A DNA stretch of 64,000 nucleotides, taken from assembly GCF_000424305.1 (NCBI RefSeq), contig NZ_AUJQ01000003.1:348153-412152 (forward strand), written 5' to 3'. A model generated the notes under the pieces. It was not told where the DNA came from, did no database searches, and saw nothing but the letters and a program-made list of their open reading frames with translations. Below are positions 8,816-16,811 of this stretch, piece after piece. A program made the position numbers and the translations under genes. Every line of letters begins with the position of its first letter. The first letter of the stretch is position 1. The DNA is from Pseudobutyrivibrio ruminis AD2017. Its GTDB lineage: Bacteria > Bacillota > Clostridia > Lachnospirales > Lachnospiraceae.

Positions 8816-9615
8816 TGCTTAAGCTTGATAACATATCAAAAACCTTCAACCCTGGTACAGTTAATGAAAAGGTTGCACTTGAAAACCTTAGCCTGGATTT
8901 GGCAGATGGAGATTTTGCTACTATCGTAGGTTCAAACGGTGCCGGCAAATCTACCATGTTTAACGCCATCGCAGGTACCTTTATTGTAGATGAGGGAAAC
9001 ATTTATCTGGATGGAGAGGACATCACCTTTAAGAAGGAATATGTGAGAAGCCAGGACATCGGTCATCTTTTCCAGGATCCATTAAAGGGCACAGCACCTC
9101 ACATGACCATCGAAGAAAACATGGCACTTGCTTATCTTAGAGCATCTCATTCCACCGGCAAGCTGTTTTCAAGAATCAGCGCTAAGGATAAGGCTAAGTT
9201 TAGGGAGCAGTTAGCTTTACTTGGTATGGGATTAGAGGATAGAATGAAGCAGCCGGTTGGTTTACTATCAGGTGGCCAGCGTCAGGCACTGACACTTCTT
9301 ATGGCCACATTCGTAACACCAAAGCTTTTGCTTTTGGATGAGCACACTGCAGCACTTGACCCTGCCACAGCAGAAAAGGTTTTAGAGCTTACCAAATCAA
9401 TCGTTAAGGAACGTGGCATCACCTGCCTTATGGTTACTCACAATATGCATCAGGCTTTAGAGGTTGGAAACAGGACACTGATGATGAATGGTGGACGCAT
9501 TGTTTTTGATACAGCAGGAGAAGAACGTGCCCAGCTTACGGTGTCAGATTTATTAGAAAAATTTAAAATTAAATCTGGTGAAGAACTAGATAATGATAGA
9601 GTACTTTTAAGTTAG
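8815..9615 (+). CDS. ABC transporter ATP-binding protein (TrpZ-like)
   Basis: ATPase of the TrpXYZ-like importer (COG1101). It shows Walker A GSNGAGKST, signature LSGGQRQAL, Walker B LLLLDEHTAALDP and the histidine of MVTHNMHQAL. In this family the Walker B glutamate is followed by H-T, as here. The gene ends 15 bases before lysC with no terminator between, so the two are probably cotranscribed. Confidence 0.92.
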   Translation: MLKLDNISKTFNPGTVNEKVALENLSLDLADGDFATIVGSNGAGKSTMFNAIAGTFIVDEGNIYLDGEDITFKKEYVRSQDIGHLFQDPLKGTAPHMTIEENMALAYLRASHSTGKLFSRISAKDKAKFREQLALLGMGLEDRMKQPVGLLSGGQRQALTLLMATFVTPKLLLLDEHTAALDPATAEKVLELTKSIVKERGITCLMVTHNMHQALEVGNRTLMMNGGRIVFDTAGEERAQLTVSDLLEKFKIKSGEELDNDRVLLS

Positions 9616-9630
9616 TCAGGAGGAAATGTA

Positions 9631-10953
9631 ATGAAAAAGGTTGTAAAATTTGGCGGTAGCTCACTTGCTGATGCAAAACAGTTTAAAAAGGTGGGCGACA
9701 TTATCAGAGCAGATGAAAACAGAGTTTTCGTAGTTCCATCAGCTCCTGGTAAGAGAAATAGCAAGGATACAAAGGTAACAGATATGCTTATCGGCACATA
9801 CGAGGATGCATCAAAGGGCAAGGATGTTACTACTAATCTTGCAGCTATTAAAGCCAGATATGATGAAATAATAGAAGGACTTGAGCTTAAGAACTTTAGC
9901 TTGGATGAGGATTTTAAACAGATTGCTGCTGATATAAAAGAAGACCTATCATTAGATTATCTTGCAAGCCGTGGCGAATATCTTAACGGCAAAATCATGG
10001 CAGAATATTTAGGCTACGATTTCATTGATGCAAAGGATGTTATTTTCTTCAACGAGGAAGGACAGCTTAATTCATATAAAACAGAAAAGGCAATGGCCAA
10101 GACATTGGAAGAGCACCCACGTGCTGTCATCCCAGGCTTTTACGGATGTGGTAAGGACGGAAAAGTAAAGACATTTTCCAGAGGCGGATCAGATGTTACA
10201 GGTTCTATCGTTGCAGGTGCTGCAAAGGTAGATGTATACGAGAACTGGACTGACGTATCAGGCTTCTTAATTTGCGACCCAAGAATCGTAAAGAATCCAG
10301 TTGGTATGCAGACTATCACATACCGCGAGCTTCGAGAGCTTTCATACATGGGCGCATCAGTGCTTCATGAGGACGCCATCTTCCCAGTTCGTTCTGCAGG
10401 TATTCCAATCAACATCAAAAACACTAACAAGCCAGATGATGACGGAACATGGATTGTTGAAAGCACAGGCCAGCGCAACGAATACGTTATCACAGGTATC
10501 GCTGGTAAGAAGGGCTTTTGCACAGTGCTTATCACAAAGTCACTTATGAACTCAGAGGTTGGTTTCTGCCGCAAGGCTCTTTCAGCCTTTGAGGACAACG
10601 GAATCAATATCGAGCACATGCCATCAGGTATCGACACCATGACAGTTGTTGTTCATGAGGATGAATTCATCAACAAGGAGCAGGCAGTTGTTTCAGCTAT
10701 CCACAGAAACTGTTCACCAGATTCTATCGAAATCGAATCTGACCTTGCTCTTATCGCAGTCGTTGGACGTGGTATGAAGAGCACACGTGGTACTGCAGGT
10801 CGTATCTTTGCAGCCTTAAGCCATGCTCACGTAAATGTCCGCATGATTGATCAGGGCTCTTCAGAGCTTAACATCATCATCGGTGTTGAGAACCAGGATT
10901 TCGAAGTAGCTGTAAAGGCCATCTACGATATATTTGTAACAACTAAGCTTTAA
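9631..10953 (+). CDS. lysC: Aspartate kinase
   Basis: Phosphorylates aspartate, the first step towards lysine, diaminopimelate, threonine and methionine. The kinase domain opens with VVKFGGSSLADAKQFKKVG and has SRGGSDVTGSIVA. Two ACT domains follow (from about residue 290), with IEHMPSGIDT and VNVRMIDQGSSELNI as the effector-binding parts, so feedback inhibition is expected. Monofunctional, 440 residues. AGGAGG precedes the ATG. It is placed directly behind an uncharacterised importer rather than with other lysine genes; dapL lies at 34110. Confidence 0.95.
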   Translation: MKKVVKFGGSSLADAKQFKKVGDIIRADENRVFVVPSAPGKRNSKDTKVTDMLIGTYEDASKGKDVTTNLAAIKARYDEIIEGLELKNFSLDEDFKQIAADIKEDLSLDYLASRGEYLNGKIMAEYLGYDFIDAKDVIFFNEEGQLNSYKTEKAMAKTLEEHPRAVIPGFYGCGKDGKVKTFSRGGSDVTGSIVAGAAKVDVYENWTDVSGFLICDPRIVKNPVGMQTITYRELRELSYMGASVLHEDAIFPVRSAGIPINIKNTNKPDDDGTWIVESTGQRNEYVITGIAGKKGFCTVLITKSLMNSEVGFCRKALSAFEDNGINIEHMPSGIDTMTVVVHEDEFINKEQAVVSAIHRNCSPDSIEIESDLALIAVVGRGMKSTRGTAGRIFAALSHAHVNVRMIDQGSSELNIIIGVENQDFEVAVKAIYDIFVTTKL

Positions 10954-10959
10954 TTAAAG

Positions 10960-10998
10960 GTGCCTATCATAGTGAAAAAATGGTAGGCACTTGTTTTA
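10960..10998 (+). terminator. Terminator after lysC
   Basis: GTGCCTATCA (10960-10969) pairs with TGGTAGGCAC (10981-10990) with one G-U pair, followed by TTGTTTTA. Confidence 0.75.
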
Positions 10999-11008
10999 TG
11001 AATTTTAC

Positions 11009-11022
11009 TGGAAACGTTTCCA
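11009..11022. promoter_or_regulatory. LacI-type palindromic operator before the GH31 gene
   Basis: TGGAAACGTTTCCA is a perfect 14-base palindrome with the central CG typical of LacI/CcpA operators. It overlaps a possible -35 (TTTCCA, 11017-11022) set 17 bases before TACAAT at 11040-11045. It fits a catabolite-response element except at position 3, and differs from the operators at 14166-14336, so a second regulator is likely. Confidence 0.65.
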
Positions 11023-11081
11023 AAAATAAATTTATAGTGTACAATAAGAAAAAATACTGCGGAAGAAGGGAAAATTTTTTT

Positions 11082-13334
11082 ATGGAATATGGTAAGTTTG
11101 CGGGAGTAAATGTTGTTGATAATTGTGTGGCATTGCAGTTTGAAAAGCAGACTGTAAATGTGGAGATTATCACAGATGAAATAATAAGGATTAACGTTCC
11201 CGTTTGTATGAAGGATTATAAATCTGTTGCAGTAGAAGGCAGCGTGGCTGTCCCAACAGATTTTGATGTGGAAGAGCTTGAAGGTAATGCGGGAGTAAGA
11301 ATCAAGACAAAGGAAGTTACTCTGGAAATCGGTGATGATTTCAAGTTTGAATTCTCAGACAGATATGGCGATGAAATTCTTTCCAGCTTTAACGGCGAGC
11401 GAAAGATTTTTGGCGGCATATCAGAGGAAGCGCTTAATCTTTTGATTGCTGAGGGGCATCTTTTTAATGCAGACCAATTTAAAACTCACGAGGTTGAGCA
11501 GCTTTTCAAGCTAAATGCCAGCGAAAAGTTCTATGGAATGGGCGACAAGACAGGCTTTTTAAACAAGCGTGGTTACTGCTACGAAAACTGGAATTCAGAT
11601 ATTCCACAGCTTCACCATGAGAATATGCCAACACTTTACAAATCTATTCCGTTTGTTATTGGCAAGGGTAATGGCTACACCTATGGTTTGTTTTTTGATA
11701 ACACATTCCACAGCTATATAGACCTTGGAAAAGAAAGCACTGAATACTTCTGGTATGGAGCAGACGGTGGTAATCTTGATTTCTATTTCATGGCAGGCGA
11801 GCGCATGACTGATATTGTAGAGCACTACACATATCTTACTGGTCGTGCACCACTTCCACAGCTTTGGACATTGGGCTATCATCAGTGCAGATGGGGCTAC
11901 GAAAGTGCTAAGGATATCAGACGTGTTGCAAAGGGCATGAGAGAAAATCAAATCCCTTGCGAGACGGTTCAATACGACATTGATTACATGGACGGCTATC
12001 GCGTATTCACTTGGGATGATAAAGAATATGAGCCAGCCGGTCAGCTTATAAAGGAGCTTAGCGAAGATGGCTTCAAGGCTGTCTGCATTATTGATCCAGG
12101 CGTAAAGGTGGACAAGGGCTACAGCGTTTACGACGAAGGAATCAAAAAGGATTACTTCGCCCACGATAAGGATGGGGAAGTTTATGTAAACGAGGTATGG
12201 CCAGGCGACGCTGTTTATCCAGATTTTGGACGCGCTGATGTGCGTAAATGGTGGTCAGACAATCACAAGTTCCTTACAGATATCGGCATGCAGGGAATTT
12301 GGAATGATATGAACGAGCCTGCAAGCTTTAGAGGCCCACTTCCACTTGATGTACAGTTTTCAGTGGATGACAGACTCACCAATCATGCTGAGGCCCACAA
12401 TGTATACGGCCACTACATGAGCATGGCTACCTACGAGGGAATGAAGGAGCTTACTGGCAAGCGTCCACTTGTTATTACTAGAGCCTGCTATGCTGGAACA
12501 CAAAAGTATTCTGCTGTATGGACTGGAGATAATCAATCTGTATGGCCACATTTACAGATGCTTATCCCTCAGCTTTGCAACCTTGGAATGAGTGGATTTA
12601 CTATTGCAGGAACTGACATCGGTGGATTCGGCGGAGATACCAAGCCAGAGCTTTTATGCAGATGGATTGAAGCAGCCGTATTCTCAACCTTCTTCAGAAA
12701 TCACTGTGCCAAGGGCCACAGAGACCAGGAGCCATGGCACTTTGGTCAGGAGGTTGTAGACATCTACAGAAAATACGTTAAGCTTCACTATAGATTTTTG
12801 CCTTACATCTATGATTTACTATTCGAAAGCCAAATAACAGGTCTTCCAGTAATGAGACCTTTAGTTTTGCACTACGAGGATGATGAAAACACCTTCAATC
12901 TCAATGATGAATTTCTTGTTGGTGAGAACATGCTGGTGGCACCAGTCGTAGAGCAGGGCGCTACTAAGCGCATGGTTTATTTACCTGATGGAAATTGGAT
13001 TAGCTACTGGGACGGCAAGAAATACCAGGGCAACCAGCACATCATCGTAGATGCTCCAATCGACGTGCTCCCAATCTTCATCAAGGAAGGCAGCATCATC
13101 CCTATGTACGATGATGTCCAGTACGTTGGCGAAAAGCCTTACGATACAGTAAATCTTCTTGTAGCTGGCGACAGCGCCTGGGGCTCACACTACCAGGATA
13201 ACGGTGAAGATTTTGAATACCTGGATGGCCAGTACAACCTGTACAGCTTCACCTACGAAGACGGCAAGCTTGATGTGGACATGCTTCACGAAGGCTACGA
13301 GAAATATAAGGATATTAAGGTTGAAAAGCTTTAA
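11082..13334 (+). CDS. Glycoside hydrolase family 31 alpha-glucosidase
   Basis: Hydrolyses alpha-linked glucose from non-reducing ends, probably of imported maltodextrins or isomaltodextrins. The start at 11082 is chosen because the family fold begins at MEYGKFAGVN and AGAAGGG lies upstream; an earlier in-frame ATG would place the operator and promoter inside the gene. The 750-residue protein has no signal peptide, so it is cytoplasmic. The catalytic nucleophile is about D409 in GIWNDMNEP. Other family blocks are YHQCRWGYES, IDYMDGYRVFTWD and GTDIGGFGGD. It lies convergent to the LacI gene and has its own 14-base palindrome in the promoter. Confidence 0.93.
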   Translation: MEYGKFAGVNVVDNCVALQFEKQTVNVEIITDEIIRINVPVCMKDYKSVAVEGSVAVPTDFDVEELEGNAGVRIKTKEVTLEIGDDFKFEFSDRYGDEILSSFNGERKIFGGISEEALNLLIAEGHLFNADQFKTHEVEQLFKLNASEKFYGMGDKTGFLNKRGYCYENWNSDIPQLHHENMPTLYKSIPFVIGKGNGYTYGLFFDNTFHSYIDLGKESTEYFWYGADGGNLDFYFMAGERMTDIVEHYTYLTGRAPLPQLWTLGYHQCRWGYESAKDIRRVAKGMRENQIPCETVQYDIDYMDGYRVFTWDDKEYEPAGQLIKELSEDGFKAVCIIDPGVKVDKGYSVYDEGIKKDYFAHDKDGEVYVNEVWPGDAVYPDFGRADVRKWWSDNHKFLTDIGMQGIWNDMNEPASFRGPLPLDVQFSVDDRLTNHAEAHNVYGHYMSMATYEGMKELTGKRPLVITRACYAGTQKYSAVWTGDNQSVWPHLQMLIPQLCNLGMSGFTIAGTDIGGFGGDTKPELLCRWIEAAVFSTFFRNHCAKGHRDQEPWHFGQEVVDIYRKYVKLHYRFLPYIYDLLFESQITGLPVMRPLVLHYEDDENTFNLNDEFLVGENMLVAPVVEQGATKRMVYLPDGNWISYWDGKKYQGNQHIIVDAPIDVLPIFIKEGSIIPMYDDVQYVGEKPYDTVNLLVAGDSAWGSHYQDNGEDFEYLDGQYNLYSFTYEDGKLDVDMLHEGYEKYKDIKVEKL

Positions 13335-13352
13335 AACTAACTAATAAAATAT

Positions 13353-14153
13353 TTAGACACATAGATTATGATTTTCAATTGGAACTCTGTTGGCGGCCTG
13401 TTCATAGGCGGTGTAAAGGAGTTCCAATTTTTCTTTGGTGGTATCTGGTTCGAAGCAGATATTGTATTTCTTTGGTATAAATGGTAATAGGGCTTCGCTT
13501 GATACTAAAACATTTTTTAAATTTATATTCTTGATATCATCAGGTGATGAAACAAATAAAACATCTTCAAAGAAATCTGTGATGAATTCTTTCTTCTCAG
13601 CATTGTTTGTATCCAGTAGGACATATTGATACTTTTCCCCAGAAAACTGCTTATTAGCGGCTGCTTTTAGTCGCTCTAGATTAGTGTTTATCTGGAAGAA
13701 AAGTGGGTCGTTAATGTAGCAGTCAAGGGCAAGTAGTGGTGCAAAGTTGCAATCGCCAATTGCAGAAAAAGTGCTTTTATCTAAATCGTAGCAGATAAGT
13801 GCATCTGCCTGCCCGTAGTTTTCAAAGCGTGAAGGTGGAATCAAAAACACATCATAGTTTTTATCTCCAAGGAACTTTGTGACAGTCTTCATTACCTGCA
13901 TTTCATCTGCAGCCTTTAAAACAGAATCAGTATCAGAAATAGCAAAGCCAACCTGATTTTTTCTTTTTGAAGCCAGAGCCTTTGCAGCCTGATTAGGGGA
14001 GTAGTTTAGTAGATTGATTACTTGCAAAACTCTCTTCCTTGTTTCATCAGATATTTTTAAATCAGTTCTTCCATTTACCACGTATGAAACTGTAGCGACA
14101 GAAACTCCCGCCTCTTTTGCAACATCCCTGATGGTAACTTTTTTGTTTGCCAT
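13353..14153 (-). CDS. LacI-family transcriptional regulator, short form
   Basis: Likely repressor of the divergent maltodextrin operon. Residues 5-60 are a canonical LacI headpiece (VTIRDVAKEAGVSVATVSYV and the hinge-helix region NQAAKALASKRK). The rest is only about 200 residues against the usual 270 or so, and few sugar-binding-domain blocks can be matched, so the effector domain is truncated or strongly diverged without an obvious frameshift. An operator copy (14166-14178) lies immediately upstream of its ATG, suggesting autoregulation. Its stop is 18 bases from the convergent GH31 stop. Confidence 0.85.
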   Translation of the reverse strand: MANKKVTIRDVAKEAGVSVATVSYVVNGRTDLKISDETRKRVLQVINLLNYSPNQAAKALASKRKNQVGFAISDTDSVLKAADEMQVMKTVTKFLGDKNYDVFLIPPSRFENYGQADALICYDLDKSTFSAIGDCNFAPLLALDCYINDPLFFQINTNLERLKAAANKQFSGEKYQYVLLDTNNAEKKEFITDFFEDVLFVSSPDDIKNINLKNVLVSSEALLPFIPKKYNICFEPDTTKEKLELLYTAYEQAANRVPIENHNLCV

Positions 14154-14165
14154 TTCTTGCCTCCA

Positions 14166-14178
14166 TTTAACCGTTTAA
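14166..14178. promoter_or_regulatory. LacI-type operator, copy 1 (before regulator gene)
   Basis: TTTAACCGTTTAA is the exact reverse complement of the core of copies 2 and 3. It overlaps the leader of the regulator gene. A further half-similar ATCGGTTGAT follows directly. Confidence 0.75.
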
Positions 14179-14232
14179 TCGGTTGATAAATCAATTATGG
14201 GAATCTTTCCTCCAATTGTCAATAACAACCTA

Positions 14233-14261
14233 TTGACAGTGTAGAAAAAAGAGTGTAGTAT
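14233..14261 (+). promoter_or_regulatory. Sigma-A promoter of the maltodextrin operon
   Basis: TTGACA (14233-14238), 17-base spacer, TAGTAT (14256-14261). Transcription would begin near 14268, just at the second operator, giving steric repression. Confidence 0.8.
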
Positions 14262-14269
14262 CTAATTAA

Positions 14270-14282
14270 TTTAAACGGTTAA
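14270..14282. promoter_or_regulatory. LacI-type operator, copy 2 (at transcription start)
   Basis: TTTAAACGGTTAA lies about eight bases after the -10 element, the position used by many LacI repressors. Confidence 0.8.
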
Positions 14283-14323
14283 GCAGGCATTAAAACGGGC
14301 TTGCTTATATTTTTACAAATCAA

Positions 14324-14336
14324 TTTAAACGGTTAA
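14324..14336. promoter_or_regulatory. LacI-type operator, copy 3
   Basis: TTTAAACGGTTAA again, 54 bases after copy 2 and 20 bases before the lipoprotein ATG. About five helical turns separate copies 2 and 3, so a looped tetramer is possible. Confidence 0.78.
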
Positions 14337-14355
14337 ATAACAGGAGGGTATTATT

Positions 14356-15153
14356 ATGAAAAAAAGAATTGTGACAATGCTATTAGTAGGATGTATTGGA
14401 GTTAACGCAGTGGCTTTGACAGGCTGTGGAAATAGTGAAAGCTCTGCTGCTGAGGCACAGGTGGAAGCAACATCTGATGAGACTTCAAATCAGCACACTG
14501 TAACCTACTATGATTCAGATGGAACTACAGTCCTTGACACAAAGGTGGTAGAGCACAAGGCTAACGCCGAGGATTTCACACCTGAGAAGGAGGGCTATAC
14601 ATTCGTAGGCTGGTTCGCAACTCCAAAGCTTACAAGAGAATTTGATTTTAGCAGAGCTATCACAGAGGACACACCACTGTACGCAGGCTTTGTAAGCTAT
14701 GTTGAGGATACACGAAGCTTCGCCATCGTTGGCTCTGGCGAAAGTGAGCTTTTAAAGGAATCTAACTGGGGTGAGGTTATATCTGATGACCACAGACTTA
14801 CAAAGGAGGACAACTCTGAGGCAAACCAGTACACAATCACAGTTGAACTTCAGGAGGGGGATCAGTTCCAGTTTGCAGTAGATGAAACATGGGCAGATCA
14901 AAGAGGCTATGGTTATCTAGAGTCTGGCATGCTTGATGGCAAAACATACTTTAAAAATGCAGGCGGTCTTGGAGATACACCAGCAGAAAAATCTAACATA
15001 GAGGTTGCAGTAGCTGGTACATACACATTTACTCTTACAACTTTCCCAGGTGAGGATGTTTATGATGAAGCAGATCAGTACTACACAGAAGAAACAAAGG
15101 AAAATTTCAATTCTAATCCATACGACAAGATTACATGGACATACACCGAGTAA
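14356..15153 (+). CDS. Lipoprotein with one InlB-type B repeat; possible starch-binding protein
   Basis: Signal ends at lipobox LTGC with C24. Residues about 50-115 match one Listeria-Bacteroides (InlB B) repeat: HTVTYYDSDGTTV, then KEGYTFVGWF and TPLYAGF. Residues about 120-265 form a beta-rich domain (FQFAVDETWADQRGYGYL, AGTYTFTLTTFPGED) that resembles starch-binding modules of SusE/SusF type; this second match is by eye only. First gene of the maltodextrin operon, directly behind two operators, so it probably helps bind or present glucans at the cell surface next to the transporter. No known symbol. Confidence 0.7.
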   Translation: MKKRIVTMLLVGCIGVNAVALTGCGNSESSAAEAQVEATSDETSNQHTVTYYDSDGTTVLDTKVVEHKANAEDFTPEKEGYTFVGWFATPKLTREFDFSRAITEDTPLYAGFVSYVEDTRSFAIVGSGESELLKESNWGEVISDDHRLTKEDNSEANQYTITVELQEGDQFQFAVDETWADQRGYGYLESGMLDGKTYFKNAGGLGDTPAEKSNIEVAVAGTYTFTLTTFPGEDVYDEADQYYTEETKENFNSNPYDKITWTYTE

Positions 15154-15162
15154 AGGAGATAT

Positions 15163-16797
15163 ATGAATAAACACGCATTACTACACATTCCCGAATCCAG
15201 ATATTGCTTTCCATTATCAAAGGAAGAGGTTGTTATCAGACTTAGAACTGCAAAGGAAGATGCAGATGCAGGACTTAAGGTAAGGCTTATTTATGGGGTT
15301 AAATACGATTACCAAAAAGAGCGTTTTACAGTAGAGGTTCCTCGCAAATATGATGACGAGCTGTTTGCATATTACGAGATTCAGTTAAAGATAAGGGACA
15401 CACGATTTGTATACATATTCGAGCTTGAGGAAAATGGAAAAAAGCAGTACTTCAGTGAGGATGGCTTAACAGACAGCTACAATTATGAAGAAAGCTATTA
15501 CAATTTCTTCCAGCTACCTTACATCAATGAAAATGATGTTATGCCATTAGTTGATTGGATGCCAGGCACTGTGTTCTATCAGATTTTTATAGACAGATTT
15601 TGCATTGGGGACGAGAACAAAGATATGTCCTACATCGATATGAAGTGGGGCAGCAAGCCTACTCCAAAAAGCCATGCAGGCGGGGATCTGCGAGGAATTA
15701 TTAAGCGCTTGAATTACCTGAAGGATTTAGGAATTTCGGCACTTTACCTTAATCCTATTTTCCTATCAGATTCAAATCATAAATACGATATTATCGACTA
15801 CAAAAAGATTGACCCACAGTTTGGAACTAATGAAGATTTTGTGGAGCTGGTAAAAAAGGCACACAGCTTGGGTATCAGGGTGGTGCTTGACGCAGTATTC
15901 AATCATTGTAGCTATAAGATGGAGCAATTTCAGGATGTAATTAAAAATGGAAAAGCTTCTGAGTATTTCGACTGGTTCATAATCGACGGAGATAAGGTTG
16001 ATATCAAAAAACGAAATTATGAATGCTTTGGTTACTGCGATTACATGCCAAAATTAAATACAGCAAATCCTGAGGTTCAAAGCTTCCTTTTAGATATTGC
16101 CACTTACTGGATTGATGTGGCAGATATTGATGGTTGGCGATTAGATGTTGCCGATGAGGTATCTCACGACTTCTGGAGAATGTTCAGAAGAGCAGTGAAG
16201 GCCAAAAAAAGTGATGCGGTAATCATTGGAGAAAACTGGCATGATGCATATCCTTCACTTCAGGGTGACCAGCAGGATAGCATTATGAATTACGCATTTA
16301 CGAAGATTTGCTTGGATTATTTCGCTAATGAAAGCTGTGATGCCCGAAAGACTGCACAACACCTAAACGGCATCTTGATGCGAAATATGAAGCAGGTAAA
16401 TTACATGATGCTAAATCTACTTGATTCACACGACACAGATCGCTTCTTTACAATGTGTAAAAAGGATAAGAAAAAGCTTGAGGCGGCATTGGCCCTTACC
16501 ATGTTTATGCCAGGAACACCATGTATTTACTATGGTACCGAGCATGCAATGGAGGGCGGATACGATCCTGATTGCAGACGCTGCTTTGATTGGGATGAAA
16601 GTAAATGGGATATGAAATTTTTCAATAAGGTGAAGGAGCTTATCGCCCTAAAGAAAAATCCGGTTTTACAATATGGCGACGTATCTATTACTGAAGAAAA
16701 TGGCTCATTAATTGTAAAAAGACGCTATAATGGAAATGTTGCAAAACTAAAAATCGAAAGTCCTACCGTATATACGATATCTTTTGAAAATAACTAG
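15163..16797 (+). CDS. Glycoside hydrolase family 13, neopullulanase/maltogenic-amylase type
   Basis: Cleaves alpha-1,4-glucans or cyclodextrins. The 544 residues start with a CBM34-like N-terminal beta domain (LRTAKEDADAGLKVRLIYG), then the barrel from about residue 130 (GTVFYQIFIDRFCIGD). Catalytic residues are visible as D328 (GWRLDVADEV), E357 (GENWHD) and D424 (LLDSHDTDR). There is no signal peptide, so it acts on imported oligosaccharides. Nine bases separate it from the lipoprotein gene. Exact specificity (cyclomaltodextrinase, neopullulanase or maltogenic amylase) cannot be fixed from sequence alone. Confidence 0.92.
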   Translation: MNKHALLHIPESRYCFPLSKEEVVIRLRTAKEDADAGLKVRLIYGVKYDYQKERFTVEVPRKYDDELFAYYEIQLKIRDTRFVYIFELEENGKKQYFSEDGLTDSYNYEESYYNFFQLPYINENDVMPLVDWMPGTVFYQIFIDRFCIGDENKDMSYIDMKWGSKPTPKSHAGGDLRGIIKRLNYLKDLGISALYLNPIFLSDSNHKYDIIDYKKIDPQFGTNEDFVELVKKAHSLGIRVVLDAVFNHCSYKMEQFQDVIKNGKASEYFDWFIIDGDKVDIKKRNYECFGYCDYMPKLNTANPEVQSFLLDIATYWIDVADIDGWRLDVADEVSHDFWRMFRRAVKAKKSDAVIIGENWHDAYPSLQGDQQDSIMNYAFTKICLDYFANESCDARKTAQHLNGILMRNMKQVNYMMLNLLDSHDTDRFFTMCKKDKKKLEAALALTMFMPGTPCIYYGTEHAMEGGYDPDCRRCFDWDESKWDMKFFNKVKELIALKKNPVLQYGDVSITEENGSLIVKRRYNGNVAKLKIESPTVYTISFENN

Positions 16798-16811
16798 GGG
16801 GTATATCTATT

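Noticed and set aside
11009..11022. A firm call of a CcpA catabolite-response element.
   Set aside because: The palindrome fits LacI-type sites in general, but position 3 departs from the usual cre consensus, so only a LacI-type operator is claimed.
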